NCBI GenBank assembly: GCA_016704535.1
Contig: JADIZZ010000007.1
Span: 62,001-126,000, forward strand
From: Betaproteobacteria bacterium
GTDB taxonomy: Bacteria > Pseudomonadota > Gammaproteobacteria > Burkholderiales > Burkholderiaceae_C
DNA: 64,000 bases
Reading direction: 5' to 3'
Below the pieces are notes generated by a model. It saw only the letters and a list, made by a program, of their open reading frames with translations. It was not told the origin of the DNA and made no database searches. Shown here piece by piece: positions 30,880-39,989 of this stretch. The position numbers and the translations under genes were made by a program. Positions within the stretch are counted from its first letter, which is position 1, and each line of letters begins with the position of its first letter.

Positions 30880-31818
30880 TCAACCCTCCTGCAGCGCCGC
30901 CGAGTTGGCAGCCTTGGTTGTGGTCGACGCCTGAGCTTGCTGGCGCCAGTAGTTTGCCTCGGCTTCGGCCGGCGGGATGTAGCCGATGGGTTCTAACAAG
31001 CGGTGGTGGTTGAACCACGAGGCCCACTCCAGCGTGGCCAGCTCGACCGCCTCGCGCGTCTTCCAGGGCCCGCGCCGGTGGATGATCTCGGCCTTGTACA
31101 GCCCGTTGATGGTCTCGGCCAGCGCGTTGTCGTAGCTGTCGCCGGTGCTGCCCACCGAGGGCTCGATGCCGGCCTCGGCCAGCCGCTCGCTGTAGCGGAT
31201 CGAGACGTACTGCGAGCCCCGGTCGCTGTGGTGCACCAGTGCCCCGTCACGCTCGCGCCGACGCGCGTACAGCGCCTGCTCCAGCGCGTCGAGCACGAAG
31301 TCGGTCTGCATCGAACTGCTGACCCGCCAGCCGACGATACGCCGCGCGAAGACGTCGACGACGAAGGCCACGTACACGAAGCCCTGCCAGGTCGAGACGT
31401 AGGTGAAGTCGGCCACCCACAGCTGGTTCGGCCGCTGGGCCTTGAACTGCCGATTCACCCGGTCCAGCGGACACGCCGCCTTGGTATCCGGCACAGTGGT
31501 ACGCACCGACTTGCCTCGGCGCACGCCTTGCAGCCCGCGCAGCCGCATCAGCCGCTCCACCGTGCAGCGCGCCACGGTCGTACCCTCGCGCCTGAGCTGC
31601 CGCCAGACCTTGTCGGCGCCATAGACCCGCAGGTTCTGGTCGTATACGCGCTGCACCTGCGGCAGCAAGTTCGCATCGCGCCGGGCTCGCGCAGGCAGCA
31701 GCGCCGGGTCGCGCTGGCGCGCCGCGTGGCGCCGGTACGCCGACGGGGCGATTTGCAGCGCGCTGCAGATCGGCTCGACCCCGCAACGAGCGCGGTGCTC
31801 GTCGATGAAGGCGTTCAC
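30880..31818 (-). CDS. IS3-family transposase OrfB (type 2, copy A)
   Basis: The 312-residue DDE transposase has VADFTYVSTW (Asp), HSDRGSQYVSIRY (Asp) and NALAETINGLYKAE (Glu), preceded by the HTH_21-like segment. It starts at a GTG overlapping the orfA stop and is normally expressed as an OrfAB fusion by frameshifting. The copy appears intact. Confidence 0.92.
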   Translation of the reverse strand: MNAFIDEHRARCGVEPICSALQIAPSAYRRHAARQRDPALLPARARRDANLLPQVQRVYDQNLRVYGADKVWRQLRREGTTVARCTVERLMRLRGLQGVRRGKSVRTTVPDTKAACPLDRVNRQFKAQRPNQLWVADFTYVSTWQGFVYVAFVVDVFARRIVGWRVSSSMQTDFVLDALEQALYARRRERDGALVHHSDRGSQYVSIRYSERLAEAGIEPSVGSTGDSYDNALAETINGLYKAEIIHRRGPWKTREAVELATLEWASWFNHHRLLEPIGYIPPAEAEANYWRQQAQASTTTKAANSAALQEG

Positions 31819-32138
31819 TTCTTGAGCTGGCGGTCGAACTCCGCCTGGGCGAAATACGCGCTGGCCAACTTCAGGATCTCGTTGGTCTTGCGCAGTTCGC
31901 GGACCTCGCGCTCGAGCTCCTTGATGCGCAGCTGCTCGGTGGTCGTCGGGCCTGGCCGCACGCCGCTGTCACGCTCGCCCTGGCGCACCCACTTGCGCAG
32001 CGTCTCACCCGTGCAGCCGATCTTGCTGGCGATCGATTCGATCGCCGCCCACTGCGACGGGTACTGGTCCTTGGCGTCGAAGACCATGCGCACCGCACGC
32101 TCCTGGACCTCGGGGGAAAACTTCGGGGACTTCCTCAT
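31815..32138 (-). CDS. IS3-family transposase OrfA (type 2, copy A)
   Basis: The 107-residue helix-turn-helix protein starts MRKSPKFSPEVQERAVRMV and contains IGCTGETLRKWV and a leucine-zipper-like helix (LRIKELEREVRELRKTNEIL). It overlaps orfB by four bases, the usual arrangement for programmed frameshifting. Confidence 0.92.
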   Translation of the reverse strand: MRKSPKFSPEVQERAVRMVFDAKDQYPSQWAAIESIASKIGCTGETLRKWVRQGERDSGVRPGPTTTEQLRIKELEREVRELRKTNEILKLASAYFAQAEFDRQLKK

Positions 32139-32622
32139 GTTGGCTCCATTCTCAATCGAAGGAGCCTCCTCAAAATCCGGGGCGGTTCAGCGACAACACC
32201 GGACTCTTCCATGACTGTGACGCAGCTTCCAGGGCTTCCATGACGGCACGGACTTTGAATTGCGCGATGCGTCCGTGCAGCGGCTGCTCGAACACGTAGG
32301 ACTGCAGCTCTGCATCTGAGGGGAACTTGGTGCTCTCGCCGGCACCCTTGCCCAGTTGGTCGGCTACGGCCCTGGCAGTCAACGCCTCCCCCTTCTCCAC
32401 CGCCTTGATTAGGTCCACGAAGAGCCGGTTGTAGTTCTTGCTTGACCAGTTGGTGATCAGGCGGCGCATGAGGAACGACTCAAGCACTGCCAGCAGCTTG
32501 TCAAACTCCTCCTGGCCGCTTGGCATGAGTTCAGCGTAGGCGCAAAGCAGCAACCTGTCGCAGCCGGACGCTGCCGCTCGCGACCCATCCGGTCGCGTAC
32601 GCATCGATGCTGGTGGGCTCAA

Positions 32623-33140
32623 GGAGACAGATCCATGCCCCAGTCAGATGAGCCCTTGCCCAATCAGATAGGCCTGAAGACCCAAGCGCCACCGCGAGTG
32701 CCAGCCCGTGAACGGACGCAGCAAGCAGCCTGACTTTCGCTCGAGCTTCGCGTTCAGGCGGATTGGCTTCCCGGGTCGAGGGGCAGTTGCGTCCGAGACT
32801 TTCTGGGGAAGGGCGAAGCGACATGACTGCCAGGGTGGAGCCCCCGATGACGGCCGCACTTCAACAGTCCGGTCAACACGCAAAGGGTCCCAGCTGATTC
32901 CACAGACTCTTCAGCCCCGCCCGCACGCGAACATTCAGCGCGGCAGTGTCGAGCGTGAACGCCGGCGAGCTGCGGCCATCCTGCTCATACTGTGCTCCAG
33001 GCGCGGCCCCGAGCAGCCGGCCGATGCCCATCTCTGCAAGGATCCGGCTGCGAATCGCTAGACGATGACCCTGGCGCGCATGCGAACTCCAGTTCGGTGG
33101 GTCAGTCACCCAGCCGCCGGCAATCCAACGAGGCTCAGGG
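32623..33140. other. Gap between two IS elements
   Basis: No recognisable gene. A frame on the minus strand (32873-33175) runs into the IS and has no family resemblance. The stretch is probably leftover DNA between rearrangement points. Confidence 0.4.
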
Positions 33141-33179
33141 TGACCTTGCCCTCGTTCGACGTAGTCCATAGCCACTCGG

Positions 33180-34079
33180 TTACGCGGCTTTCTTCGCCTG
33201 GCCCGCGTGCCAGTTTGCTTCGAACCTCATCGGGCTGACGTAGCCCAACGTGGAGTGAAGTCTGTGATGGTTGTAGAACGTCAACCAGTCGATCACCTCA
33301 TCCATCGCCTCGCGCTGGGTGGCGAACTTCTTGCCATACAGCCGGCCCACTTTCAGGCTTCCCCACAGGCTTTCCGTCGGCGCATTGTCCCAGCAGTTGC
33401 CCTTGCGACTCATCGACGACAGCATGCCGTAGCTGGCCAGCGCGTCCTGGAACGAGTGGCTGCAGTATTGGCTGCCGCGGTCCGAGTGGAAGACCAATCC
33501 TGGCGCCGGGTGCCGCCTGAACCACGCCATGCGCAGCGCGTCTGTCACCAGGCTGGCCTGCATGTGCGGCTGCATGCTCCAGCCCACCACCTGACGGCTG
33601 AACAGGTCAATCACCGCAGCCAGGTACAGCCAGCCTTCGTCGGTGGCGATGTAGGTGATGTCGCTGCTCCAGACCCGGTCGGGCTCCGGCGGCGTGAAGT
33701 CACGCGCCAGCAAGTTCTCAGCGATCGGCAGATCGTGCTTGCTGTCGGTCGTCACGACGAACTTCCTCTTGCTGCGCGCCTTGATGCCGTGCGTGTGCAT
33801 CAGTCGCTGCACCCGGTCTTTGCCCACGCGAATGCCTCGCGCCAACAGTTCCTTCCATATCCTTGGCCAGCCGTATTCGCCTTTGACCTCGGCGTAGATT
33901 GCTCGGATGTGGGCCAGTAGGGCCTCGTTGCTGAGTCGGCCGCCACCAGGCTGGCTGGGCTGGCTCGTGCGGCGCCGGCGCTGATGCTCGAAGTAGCCGC
34001 TCGTGCTCACGCCCAGCACGTCGCACGTCAAGGTGACTGGCCACGCAGCCTTGTTCTTGGCGATCCAGGCGTACTTCAC
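33180..34079 (-). CDS. IS3-family transposase OrfB (type 1, copy 2)
   Basis: The 299-residue sequence is the same as in copy 1, with all three catalytic residues. It starts at GTG 34079, overlapping the orfA stop by four bases. With an intact orfA beside it, this copy should be competent. Confidence 0.92.
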   Translation of the reverse strand: MKYAWIAKNKAAWPVTLTCDVLGVSTSGYFEHQRRRRTSQPSQPGGGRLSNEALLAHIRAIYAEVKGEYGWPRIWKELLARGIRVGKDRVQRLMHTHGIKARSKRKFVVTTDSKHDLPIAENLLARDFTPPEPDRVWSSDITYIATDEGWLYLAAVIDLFSRQVVGWSMQPHMQASLVTDALRMAWFRRHPAPGLVFHSDRGSQYCSHSFQDALASYGMLSSMSRKGNCWDNAPTESLWGSLKVGRLYGKKFATQREAMDEVIDWLTFYNHHRLHSTLGYVSPMRFEANWHAGQAKKAA

Positions 34080-34381
34080 AGCGATTCCTTTGCAAAGTAC
34101 GCCGTCGCTTTTTTTAGGATGTCGCGCTCCATCTTCACGCGGGCCAGCTCAGCACGCAGTCGTGCCAGCTCCATCTGCTCGGCGCTCACCGGTCGTTCGC
34201 CGGCGCCCTGCAGTTCACCCTTCTCGGCCAGCCGAACCCAGTTACTCAAGGTCTGCTTGGGCATGCCCAACACCCGCGCCGTCACAGACGCTTCCTGCCC
34301 GGCCTTGACCAGCCGAACGGCCTCCAACTTGAACTCCAGCGTGTACCGCGCGCGGTGCTGGTCCTGACTCTTCTTGCTCAT
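34076..34381 (-). CDS. IS3-family transposase OrfA (type 1, copy 2)
   Basis: The 101-residue helix-turn-helix protein ends in DILKKATAYFAKESL. The run of seven A in the DILKK codons is the likely -1 frameshift site for making OrfAB. This is the reference for the damaged orfA at 15.4 kb. Confidence 0.92.
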   Translation of the reverse strand: MSKKSQDQHRARYTLEFKLEAVRLVKAGQEASVTARVLGMPKQTLSNWVRLAEKGELQGAGERPVSAEQMELARLRAELARVKMERDILKKATAYFAKESL

Positions 34382-34443
34382 CTTTCGTGCTCCATGACTG
34401 CATTTTCAGCTTCAGCTATGGAGTACGTTTTTCGGGGGCAAGG

Positions 34444-36720
34444 TCAGTTGAAGAAGCCGGCGCCCAGATAGAGGTCGGCCTTGCAGTCGGGCGCTGCGGG
34501 CACCGGCAACCCGCAGAGCCCGTAACGCGGGCGTCGGCTGTCGTCCCAGAGGCCCCAACCGTCGTCGGTGCCCTTCCAGGCTTCGTCGAAGGCCACGAAG
34601 TAGAAGACCTTCGGCCCGCCACCGGTGGTCTCCCACTCGCGCACCAGATCGCCAAACCACTTCTGGTTGACCGGCCGCGCGGCATGTGCTTCGATGGCGT
34701 TGGCCGGGTTCGTCTCGCGCGCCTTCCAACCCGTCTCGCCAATGACGATCGGCATCGATGCCGCCAGGTAGGCGGTGGTGCCCGTCGATGTTCGGAATGC
34801 CGACCGAGCGATCCAGGCATGCGTTGCCTTCAAGTAGACCATCGCGGCTTCCATCATCGCTGCGGCACGCGCTGGGCCGGCCGGCACGGCCGTCTGGCGC
34901 CAGTCCCATCCGCCGAGTTCCAGAAACGGGTAGGTGTGCAACGAGGCGAAGTCGATCACCGGCAGCAGCGGATCTGGCACGCCGTTGGTCCATCGCCCGA
35001 GCCAGAACAACCCGATGTCGTTGTACGTGATGGGTTGCGTGATCTGGCTTCGCAATGCCGCGGCATGACCGGCCAGGCAAGTGGCGCTCAGCTCCCAGGC
35101 CTCGTTGGCCACGCTGACCGCAACGACGTTGGCGTGCGCACGGGCCTGTGCGATGGCGGTGTCGCGTCGGCGCAGGTTGTCGGTGCTGTCGCAGACGTTG
35201 CCGCCAATGCCGGTACCGAGTTGGAAGCGCATGTTCGGAAACGCCGAGGCCGCCAGTGTGAACAGCCGCTGCGTGACGGCGTCGGCAACGTAAGTGCGCA
35301 CTAGGTTGAAGCCCGCAGCGTCCATCAAGGCCAGATCCTGCCGCAGGTCCGCGTCGGTGGGCCCGGATGGACGGACGTACCCGTAGGACACGGCCTTTCC
35401 CGTGCTGAAGCTGGCCGGCATGGCACGTCGGGCGATGCCGTCACCGACGCGTCCCTGCACCGGCGGCGCAGCCACGGGTGTGAACGACAGGTCGTCGAAG
35501 TAATAGGTTCGGGCGCCCGCCTCGGCACCGGTCTTGCCGAAGTTCATGAACACTACGAGCCTGACGTACGAAACGCGGAAGTCCAAGAACCCGGCTTCGT
35601 GCGGCTCGGCGAAATCAAAGTTCAGCGCCTGCCAACCTGCAGCGGTGGTCACCGTCGCCAAGGTCGCCACCGTCTTGGTGCCGTCGGCGTTTTCGACCTT
35701 CAGCAGCACGTGGATGCCGGCGTCGGGTGACCAGACTCGCAGTGTCAGCGCCGTGCGGCCGGGGGCGAAGGCGATCGGGGCCATGGTGCCGTCGGTCGCA
35801 GTCCCCACGACGGTACCCGCGTAGGACAATGCGTCTGCCGCTCGGTCCACACGGACCACGCGGTTGGCGGCGTTGCCAGGTTCACCGGTCAGCGTCGAGG
35901 ACTCGGCACCGGCGAAACCGATCAACCGAGGCGGCACAGGCTCGTCGAAGGAAAGCGCGGTTGGCGCAGGCGGCGGCCCGCCGCAGCGGCCGGGGTAGAC
36001 CTGGCAGGCAGCGGCATGCACGAGGTCGGCGAAGTCGGACCACTTGCCCAGGGCCAGCATGACATCGCTCGCGAACGGACCGAAGCCATACACCAGCGGG
36101 TCCGCGCTGCCCTTGAGCAGCCGCAGGGCGTTGCCGTTGGGGTAGGCGCGCTCGATGTAGCCGACGCCGCCGATCACGACGTCGACGTCCTGCGGGCCCT
36201 TGGGGAACAGCACCGCATAGGCGTACTCGGCCCAGTCGAAGAGTTCCTTGGCGCGGGCGGCGTCACAACGGCCCGGGTAAACGTTGCAGACGTCGCCTTG
36301 TATCTGCCCGGCGAACTGCGACAAGCTTCCCAGCAGCGTCTGCTGATTGTTGGTGAACGGCCCGAGTCCGTAGACCTCGTTGGCCGGGGTCACGCCAAGG
36401 TAGTTGCCGTTCGCGTAGCCGCGCACGGTGTAGACGACGCCCAGATACGGCAAGGTGAAGTTCAGCGGCGCCGGTACCTTGGGGAACAGCTCGGGGTAGG
36501 TGTACTCGGCCCAGTCGAACGCTGCGTCAGCGTTGACCACAATGTCGCCGACGGCCAGGGCCTTCATGCGCGTATTGGTGACCGTCGGCTGGGCCGCGAC
36601 CATCTGGGCGAGGAAGCCCTGGGCCTCGGACGTACCGGTTTCAGTGCCGCCGCCGCAGGCTGCCATCAGCACGACCGCGGCCATGGTCGCCAGGAGTGAT
36701 CGGACGCGAGGAGTCTTCAT
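34444..36720 (-). CDS. Lipoprotein glucanase, GH17-like
   Basis: The start at 36720 (MKTPRVRSLL) opens into a lipoprotein signal with VLMAAC (Cys about 22). Two repeats of about 95 residues follow, each with FDWAEY...LFPK and Y-G-x-G-P-F (about 68-120 and 161-215); these occur in many Burkholderiales surface proteins. A carbohydrate-binding-like beta domain (about 255-415) precedes a TIM-barrel C-terminal domain with VANEAWE (acid/base Glu about 540) and VIGETGW (nucleophile Glu about 662), as in beta-1,3-glucanases. The stop codon is supplied by the terminal bases of the adjoining IS, so a few C-terminal residues may be lost. It likely acts on beta-glucan at the cell surface. Confidence 0.8.
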   Translation of the reverse strand: MKTPRVRSLLATMAAVVLMAACGGGTETGTSEAQGFLAQMVAAQPTVTNTRMKALAVGDIVVNADAAFDWAEYTYPELFPKVPAPLNFTLPYLGVVYTVRGYANGNYLGVTPANEVYGLGPFTNNQQTLLGSLSQFAGQIQGDVCNVYPGRCDAARAKELFDWAEYAYAVLFPKGPQDVDVVIGGVGYIERAYPNGNALRLLKGSADPLVYGFGPFASDVMLALGKWSDFADLVHAAACQVYPGRCGGPPPAPTALSFDEPVPPRLIGFAGAESSTLTGEPGNAANRVVRVDRAADALSYAGTVVGTATDGTMAPIAFAPGRTALTLRVWSPDAGIHVLLKVENADGTKTVATLATVTTAAGWQALNFDFAEPHEAGFLDFRVSYVRLVVFMNFGKTGAEAGARTYYFDDLSFTPVAAPPVQGRVGDGIARRAMPASFSTGKAVSYGYVRPSGPTDADLRQDLALMDAAGFNLVRTYVADAVTQRLFTLAASAFPNMRFQLGTGIGGNVCDSTDNLRRRDTAIAQARAHANVVAVSVANEAWELSATCLAGHAAALRSQITQPITYNDIGLFWLGRWTNGVPDPLLPVIDFASLHTYPFLELGGWDWRQTAVPAGPARAAAMMEAAMVYLKATHAWIARSAFRTSTGTTAYLAASMPIVIGETGWKARETNPANAIEAHAARPVNQKWFGDLVREWETTGGGPKVFYFVAFDEAWKGTDDGWGLWDDSRRPRYGLCGLPVPAAPDCKADLYLGAGFFN

Positions 36721-36965
36721 GGTGTGGAGCGCAGCGCGCAGCAGGTTGTCGGACACAGCTCAGGGGACCACGGCCCCGTTGCGGAAAATGGTATCGCGGA
36801 GTGAGAGCACGTTCACCCCAAAAAACAGGCGGGCGGATCCTGTGGGAGAGACCGCGGATGGAAGCCCCAGGAATTCTGTCTTGCGTCGTCGCGCCCATAG
36901 AGGCCGACGAGTACAGTTTCGTGAAGGCGCCGCGCGCCGCTTCCGCGAGACGGTTCCGCAGTCAG

Positions 36966-37124
36966 TGTCAGCCCTGAGTTCGAGGCCAAAGGCGCCCCTT
37001 GTGAACAGCCAAACCCGCTTCTGCTGGCCGCCAGGCTTGGTGTGGCGGTGCGCGGTACATTTTCGCCAATCGGACCCTGGCGTCCTGCCGCTGGCGCCCG
37101 CTCTCTCTAGCTCGAACGTTAGGC
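36966..37124 (+). repeat. Integron attC site (plus orientation)
   Basis: It starts near GTCAGCCC...GGCGCC and ends at CTCGAACGTTAGGC, ten bases before the DUF2199 gene. The ends match the other attC sites in the array; the internal arms are diverged. Confidence 0.6.
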
Positions 37125-37134
37125 CGCACAACCG

Positions 37135-37656
37135 ATGTCTACCTCCTTCGTATGCGCCACATGTGGCCAAGAACACTCCGGTCTGCCGCAGGACTATTCC
37201 TTTGGCCTTCCAGACGAAGTTTTTGAACTTGATTTCATCAGTCGGTACCTCCGTGCTCGGAGCAATTCCGATCTTTGCACGCTTGATGAGTCTAGGTACT
37301 TCATGCGCGGAGTAATTCCATTGCCGTTCCAAGACTCCGGAGAAGAGTATTGCTGGGGTGTTTGGGTAGAGGTTTCACGAGAAGATCATGACAAATATGT
37401 GCGCGGCTACCACGATGATCTTTCCGCTGAACCAAGCTTTCCAGGAAAGCTGGCAAACAGTATCCCCGGCTACGAAGAGACCTTGAATCTCCCAGTGACC
37501 GCGAAGTTCGGCGAGCCGGGGCGACGGCCCAACTATTTCATTGGAGCGGCAGCCCAGCATAAGCTAGGAGCAGATCAGCAGACGGGCATAACAGCTGCTA
37601 GGCACCATGAAATTTTGAAGGCTGTAGGTCACTTCAAGCGGCACAGTGCGGCCTAG
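37135..37656 (+). CDS. DUF2199 family protein (gene cassette)
   Basis: The 173-residue protein has an N-terminal zinc-finger-like FVCATCGQEHSGLP, then YFMRGVIPLPF and EEYCWGVWVEVS, the pattern of DUF2199. It lies between a core GTTAGGC (37118-37124) upstream and an attC that begins at its stop codon, the hallmark of an integron cassette. Lower GC than its neighbours supports acquisition. Function unknown. Confidence 0.82.
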   Translation: MSTSFVCATCGQEHSGLPQDYSFGLPDEVFELDFISRYLRARSNSDLCTLDESRYFMRGVIPLPFQDSGEEYCWGVWVEVSREDHDKYVRGYHDDLSAEPSFPGKLANSIPGYEETLNLPVTAKFGEPGRRPNYFIGAAAQHKLGADQQTGITAARHHEILKAVGHFKRHSAA

Positions 37657-37768
37657 CCCGCGTTCAGCCAGCGCACCAACGGCGGGCCACTAGGCCACCA
37701 GGCCCAGTCTGGCGATACGCGGTGGATTTTCGCCAGTTCGGGCGGGGCATCCCACCGTCGGTGCCCGG
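37651..37768 (+). repeat. attC site interrupted by an IS110-type element
   Basis: It starts with GCCTAGC overlapping the DUF2199 stop, then CCAACGGCGGGCC and a palindromic arm. At TT^AGC it is cut by the IS (37769-39378) and finishes beyond it with CTCGAAAGTTAGGC (39379-39391). Confidence 0.75.
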
Positions 37769-39378
37769 TTAATGTGGAAGAACTCCGTGCGCAGACGAGA
37801 CAGGTCCTGGCCTGAAGCGAGCCGGTGCTTTGAGCGTGACGAAGATCAGGTGATCAGGCGGTGGCTGGCGCAGCGATGAAGCCGTGCTTTCGCAGCATCT
37901 TCAGCCAGCGCGGGGCGTTTCGGGCCACGCTCAGGGCTTCGTAGTCCACCGTCTTGTCCTGGTAGTGACTCCCCGTGCTGAGCATCGCGTATATCGTGCG
38001 CAGCATCTTGTGGCCCAGAGCCACGACGGACTTCTTGTGGCCCTTGCGGATGGCCAGCGAGTCGAACTTCGCCTTGAGCGCACATCGCGTTCGCGCCGCA
38101 GCCTGCGCGAACTCGCACAACAGCCGGCGCACCCAGGCATTGCCGCGCCGGATGCGCCCGCTCTTGCGTTTGCCCGCGCTCTCGTTGTTGCCCGGGCAGA
38201 TGCCCACCCACGAGGCCAGCCGCTCGGTGCTGCCGAAGATGGACATGTCCGCGCCGATCTCCACCAGGAGCATGGCCGCGCCCTGCAGGTCGATGCCAGG
38301 GATGGTCTGCAGCAATCGCAGTTGCGGCTCGTAGGCCTTCAGGCCCTGCAGCAGCCGCGCGTCCAGCCGTGCGATGCGCTGCTCGATCTGCTCGATGTGC
38401 TGCAGGATCTCTTCGGCCACGAAGCGGTGCACGTCGCTGAACTGCTCGGTGCTCAAGGCCTCGAACAACTCTTCTCGACTGGCCCGCAGCCGGCCCTTGC
38501 AGTCCAGCACCTCGTGCATGGGCTTGTCCGCGATCAGCGCCTTGACCATGGCCCGCGCGCTGGCGCCATGGATGTCGGCTACCACCACGTTGATGCGGAT
38601 GCCCGCGTCCACCAGCACCTTGAGCAGTCGGTTCTTCTCGGCGCTGCACATGCCCACCAACTTCTGGCGCTGGCGCGCCACCAGGCGAAGCTGGCGCATC
38701 AGCAGCGGCGGGATGAACGACGCGCGCAGCAGCCCGGCCCTGGCCAGCGTGGCCAGCCACTGGGCATCGGCCATGTCGGTCTTGCGCCCGGGTACGGCCT
38801 TGACGTGCCGGGCGTTGACCACCCACGCGGTGATGCCCACCGCCTCCAGTGCCGCAAACGGGCTCTTCCAGTACACGCCCGTGCTCTCCATCACCACCAC
38901 CTCGGGCCTGATCTGCAGCGCCCACTGCGCCAGGGCGCGTCGGTCGCGCTTGAAGGCCCCGAAGTCTTGCTTGGTCACCTCCACCCGTCCGTCGTCGTGT
39001 TCGACGACGGAGCAGGCGGTGATCTTGGCCTGGTGTACGTCCAGCGCAATGACGCGCTTGTGCAAAGGGGTCAAATCCATCTTCGGCTCTCCTGCAGCTT
39101 GAACAACAATCACAAGCGTGCGGGGCCGCGTAGGTGCCGCCGACCAACGGCCTGCCGGGCATGCCCGGCGGCTCTCTTTAATGTGGGCTGTCAGCCGCAA
39201 CCCAGCGATGGGTTACGACCGCAGGCAATCCTGGGTACGAGTGGTCGGCAGCGGGTCAGGTTAGCTATCGCGGTCACGATGCCATCAAAACTTTGACCGG
39301 CCTCTACCCACGATGCCCCGCACACCCCACAGTCTCTTCCATCATCCAGGGTGTACCAGGCGGCTCATGATGGTTAGC
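37769..39378 (-). mobile_element. IS110/IS1111-type element in attC, copy 1
   Basis: About 1610 bp. The ends were set by comparison with the copy at 45422-48486: the shared sequence runs from TTAATGTGGAAG to CATGATGGTTAGC. It has about 300 bp of non-coding DNA 5' of the transposase and about 80 bp 3'. It is inserted in the distal part of an attC site, with no obvious target duplication beyond the TT/AGC junction. Confidence 0.85.
37854..39080 (-). CDS. IS110-family transposase (attC-associated element, copy 1)
   Basis: The start at 39080 (MDLTPLHKRVIALDVHQAK) has AGGAG upstream, and the product is 408 residues. An N-terminal DEDD domain (IALDVHQ; MESTGVYWKS; GRKTDMADAQWLA) precedes a C-terminal Transposase_20 domain (LLQTIPGIDLQGAAMLLVEIG; LASWVGICPGNNESAGKRKSG). 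All four acidic positions seem present, so the copy appears intact. It is unrelated in detail to the transposase at 6.5 kb. Confidence 0.92.
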   Translation of the reverse strand: MDLTPLHKRVIALDVHQAKITACSVVEHDDGRVEVTKQDFGAFKRDRRALAQWALQIRPEVVVMESTGVYWKSPFAALEAVGITAWVVNARHVKAVPGRKTDMADAQWLATLARAGLLRASFIPPLLMRQLRLVARQRQKLVGMCSAEKNRLLKVLVDAGIRINVVVADIHGASARAMVKALIADKPMHEVLDCKGRLRASREELFEALSTEQFSDVHRFVAEEILQHIEQIEQRIARLDARLLQGLKAYEPQLRLLQTIPGIDLQGAAMLLVEIGADMSIFGSTERLASWVGICPGNNESAGKRKSGRIRRGNAWVRRLLCEFAQAAARTRCALKAKFDSLAIRKGHKKSVVALGHKMLRTIYAMLSTGSHYQDKTVDYEALSVARNAPRWLKMLRKHGFIAAPATA

Positions 39379-39403
39379 TCGAAAGTTAGGCCCTGCAATC
39401 CGA

Positions 39404-39943
39404 ATGTCGTCGTCCGCAAAGGTTGGATTCAGGTCTGCCACGCCTCATGACGCGCTGTGCCTTGGTGCGCTTGCGACGCAGGTCTTCTTCGACACGTACG
39501 CGACCGCTGGAATTAACTCCGATCTCGCTAACGAGGCGAAGGAGCACTATTCAGAAGAAACCTACGCTCACCGCCTCGCATCACGCGAATGTCAGATAAC
39601 CGTAGTCGAGATAGGCGGCAACCTCGTGGCGTTCATTGATGTTCAAAGCCAAAGCACCTGTCCTGTTCCCACCGTGGTCGGACCTGAGGTCCTGCGCCTC
39701 TACGTTCAAGCACCTTTCCAGGGTCAGGGCCTCGGCAAGGAACTTCTGCGCCGCGCTGAGTGGCAAGCCCAGGCTGATGGAGCACAGGCCATGTGGCTCA
39801 CTGCCTGGGTCGGCAACCTCCGAGCAGTGGCGTTCTACCCGCTGGCCGGCTACCGGAAGGTCGGCACTACGCAGTACGTCATCAACGGCAAGCCCTATGA
39901 AAACCACGTCTTCGCCAAGCAGTTCCCCACCAGCGGGGCCTAA
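39404..39943 (+). CDS. GNAT family N-acetyltransferase (gene cassette)
   Basis: The 179-residue protein has the acetyl-CoA-binding motif A as RLYVQAPFQGQGLGKELL (about 106-123) and motif B-like WLTAWVGNLRAVAFYPLAGYRKVG (about 135-158). The gene starts 12 bases after the core GTTAGGC (39385-39391) and its stop overlaps the next attC, so it is a cassette. The substrate cannot be predicted. Acetyltransferases are common cassette cargo. Confidence 0.9.
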   Translation: MSSSAKVGFRSATPHDALCLGALATQVFFDTYATAGINSDLANEAKEHYSEETYAHRLASRECQITVVEIGGNLVAFIDVQSQSTCPVPTVVGPEVLRLYVQAPFQGQGLGKELLRRAEWQAQADGAQAMWLTAWVGNLRAVAFYPLAGYRKVGTTQYVINGKPYENHVFAKQFPTSGA

Positions 39944-39989
39944 CGCCTCGCTCAACCGGAGCGCCAACGGCAGGCCACCAGGCCCAATG
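39938..39989 (+). repeat. Truncated attC after the GNAT gene
   Basis: It has the clear 5' half GCCTAACGCCTCGCTCAACC followed by GGAGCGCCAACGGCAGGCC. The distal half and core are missing. The similarity ends at about 39989, near where the duplicated 4-kb segment begins. Confidence 0.6.

Larger units (their letters stand above)
30737..32189 (-). mobile_element. IS3-family element, type 2, copy A
   Basis: The 1453-bp element has 26-bp imperfect terminal repeats starting TGAACCGCACCGGG and TGAACCGCCCCGGA, and the 3-bp duplication GCG. It carries orfA and orfB on the minus strand. Other copies lie at 46279-47730 and, with unreadable interior, at 61731-63057. Confidence 0.93.
30375..32622 (-). pseudogene. 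DUF262/DUF1524 (GmrSD-like) gene fragment interrupted by an IS
   Basis: Two pieces, 32190-32622 and 30375-30736, join in frame when the IS and one copy of its 3-bp duplication (GCG) are removed, restoring SPVLSLTEKLTIEHVMPQAW across the junction. The first piece shows the helical region with FLMRRLI and KNYNRLFVDL. The second is a DUF1524 HNH-type domain with IEHVMPQ and TLGNLTLITGNFNSSL-N. The N-terminal DUF262 part is absent upstream of about 32.6 kb. The gene was therefore truncated as well. Families of this kind include the type IV restriction enzyme GmrSD. Confidence 0.8.
33141..34446 (-). mobile_element. IS3-family element, type 1, copy 2
   Basis: 1306 bp with the same inverted repeats as the copy at 14397. 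It differs by only a few bases, including one extra A in the frameshift tract. The flanking trinucleotides (GGG left, GTT right) do not match. A deletion or recombination after insertion is therefore likely on at least one side. Confidence 0.92.

Noticed and set aside
31003..32214. Open frames on + across the IS3-family elements (also 46543-47802 and 14463-15176)
   Set aside because: They are antisense to transposase genes and repeat identically in every IS copy; no independent coding signals.
14397..34446. Composite transposon bounded by the two type-1 IS copies
   Set aside because: The first copy has its own matching target duplication (GGC) and the second has mismatched flanks, so the pair does not behave as one composite unit.
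37884..39296. 470-codon + strand frame opposite the IS110-type transposase
   Set aside because: Antisense of the intact transposase; present identically in the second copy and without a start signal.
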